8,725 bases of DNA, taken from contig JAEYPY010000224.1 of NCBI GenBank assembly GCA_023410295.1, forward strand, positions 1 to 8,725. Reading direction: 5' to 3'. The notes below the pieces were generated by a model. That model was given only the letters and a program-made list of their open reading frames with translations, searched no databases and had not been told where the DNA came from. Positions 7,901-8,725 of the stretch are shown here, in pieces. The translations under genes and the position numbers were made by a program. The DNA comes from Pseudomonadota bacterium. Its GTDB lineage: Bacteria > Pseudomonadota > Alphaproteobacteria > Caulobacterales > Aquidulcibacteraceae. Numbering within the stretch: the first letter of the stretch is position 1; the number at the start of each line of letters is the position of its first letter.

Positions 7901-7965
7901 ATGAGGGTCCGCTTTTCGCCGACAACGGACTCGCCGCCTCGGATGCTGAACAGTAGAGTTGGGAC

Positions 7966-8580
7966 ATGCGACTAGCGCATTGTCTGCTTGCCCTGGCGCT
8001 TATGGGGTGTGTCAGCATGGACCGACCTGAGCTTGCTGTCGGTCAAGCTTGGCGGTTCCAGGACGCGCCGAACGAGGACGCGCGATTCGTTATCGGGCGC
8101 ATAGAACCGCGCGGCGACCGACGCGTGGTCCACGCGAGTGTGACGGACTTGCCGATGCCGTCGGAGGCACGCGACTTAATTGCCAGAATGGAGGAAAGGA
8201 GGTCAGAGGTTTCGCCTCAACCCGCCGCCGAGGAGCCCCCGACGCAGATCATTCTGAGCGGAATGCTCGGCGCGAATGGTGAGTGGTACAGCGGCTCGCT
8301 CCTGTTGGACAAAGCGACGGGCGTGGCCTCCATTCCGCATGTCGCCATGTACGAGGACGACGTTCGGTCAGTCCTCATTGAACTGACTGACACTGACCGC
8401 GCGCCCAGCGAACACTTCGCCTTTGATTACCAATTGTGGGAGCAAGGCGAGCGCGAATGGCCTTCGCTACATGATTCCGAACTGCCGATATCTCTAGCGG
8501 AAAGGGTTCGTGGCGCACTCGGGGCCGTTCCCGAACTCTTGCGGACACTCGAAAGCGACGCGCCCCCTTCGGAGCACTAA
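7966..8580 (+). CDS. Putative lipoprotein of unknown function
   Basis: I do not recognise this 204-aa protein with confidence. The N-terminus is a short signal peptide (MRLAHCLLALALMGC) with a lipobox-like LMGC, giving Cys 15 as the likely acylated residue, so export and membrane anchoring are probable. The body is soluble and charged, with no membrane segment: a first part around VGQAWRFQDAPNEDARFVIG and RVVHASVTDLPMP (about 25-65), a Glu/Pro-rich linker (about 73-92) and a second part with HVAMYEDDVRSVLIELT and WEQGEREWPSL. The GQxW...VIGRIE...VHASVTDLP pattern vaguely recalls small uncharacterised alphaproteobacterial proteins; this is memory only. ATG 7966 has a weak GGGAC upstream. Codon use is unlike the neighbours: CTA, ATA, AGA, AGG and TTA all occur and CGA is frequent. 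With the adjacent repeat element this hints at acquired or weakly expressed DNA. Confidence 0.7.
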   Translation: MRLAHCLLALALMGCVSMDRPELAVGQAWRFQDAPNEDARFVIGRIEPRGDRRVVHASVTDLPMPSEARDLIARMEERRSEVSPQPAAEEPPTQIILSGMLGANGEWYSGSLLLDKATGVASIPHVAMYEDDVRSVLIELTDTDRAPSEHFAFDYQLWEQGEREWPSLHDSELPISLAERVRGALGAVPELLRTLESDAPPSEH

Positions 8581-8599
8581 TGTCGCCTTTGGGCCAGCA

Positions 8600-8617
8600 G
8601 CGGCCCTTGCGGGCCGC
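8600..8617 (+). terminator. GC-rich hairpin after the lipoprotein gene, possible terminator
   Basis: GCGGCCC, loop TTGC, GGGCCGC is a perfect 7-bp all-GC stem starting 20 bp after the stop at 8580. No T-tract follows, so it is a poor intrinsic terminator. It might mark an RNA 3' end or assist Rho-dependent termination. Its core CCCTTGCGGG is identical to that of the good terminator at 6203-6235. Confidence 0.35.
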
Positions 8618-8675
8618 CATTCGCATTGTGCCCTGCGTCACAGCGGCTGGGTGGGCCCGCGGGTAGGTTTGCTCA

Positions 8676-8695
8676 TCGAAGCGATGCCGCTTCGA
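8676..8695 (+). promoter_or_regulatory. Leader hairpin just before the next gene's ribosome site
   Basis: TCGAAGCG, loop ATGC, CGCTTCGA forms a perfect 8-bp stem that ends four bases before the AGGAG at 8700-8704. If transcribed, it would fold directly upstream of the ribosome-binding site of the gene starting at 8713. It could affect mRNA stability or initiation; as DNA it is also a hyphenated palindrome that might bind a regulator. Confidence 0.4.
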
Positions 8696-8712
8696 ACTGA
8701 GGAGCAAGACCA

Positions 8713-8725
8713 ATGACCAAGTTTT
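8713..8725 (+). CDS. Start of an unidentified gene (3' partial)
   Basis: ATG ACC AAG TTT followed by one base, encoding M-T-K-F, is all that lies in the window. The call rests on an excellent Shine-Dalgarno, AGGAG (8700-8704), eight bases before the ATG, and on the spacing from the upstream stop. Four residues do not allow identification. Confidence 0.6.

Overview
The window comes from a GC-rich alphaproteobacterium. A Caulobacterales/Hyphomonadaceae-type member is my best guess. Grounds: a tad pilus block in the order cpaF-tadB-tadC, a cytochrome c/kdsB divergent pair of the kind I recall from alphaproteobacteria, a CtrA-like box with paired GANTC sites, and strong GC bias at third codon positions. 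No rRNA, tRNA, CRISPR array, transposase or phage gene is visible. I do not see a clearly new multi-gene system. The unusual material is in the intergenic DNA and at the right-hand end.

Positions 1-3332 hold the end of a Tad (Flp) pilus operon on the + strand. It comprises the secretion ATPase CpaF/TadA (its N-terminus lies outside the window) and the two inner-membrane platform proteins TadB and TadC. They are packed with a 1-nt overlap and a 7-nt gap. On the - strand, converging on tadC, is a TPR lipoprotein (3372-4169) that fits TadD, the outer-membrane assembly factor of the same machine.

Positions 4247-5632 encode an M17 leucyl aminopeptidase with a complete active site, divergent from tadD across 77 bp. 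A 162-bp gap follows, with a CtrA-like box, a 16-bp dyad and two GANTC sites. It leads into a short MarR-family regulator (5795-6172) closed by a textbook intrinsic terminator (6203-6235).

Positions 6255-7755 hold a membrane-anchored class I cytochrome c (- strand) and kdsB, the CMP-Kdo synthetase of LPS synthesis (+ strand). They are divergent over 136 bp that contains a long inverted repeat and a 12-bp palindrome.

Positions 7756-8725 look like accessory DNA. There is a REPIN-like pair of inverted 39-bp hairpin units (7804-7900). Next is a lipoprotein of unknown function whose rare codons differ from its neighbours (7966-8580). Then come two hairpins and the first codons of another gene at 8713 behind a strong Shine-Dalgarno sequence.
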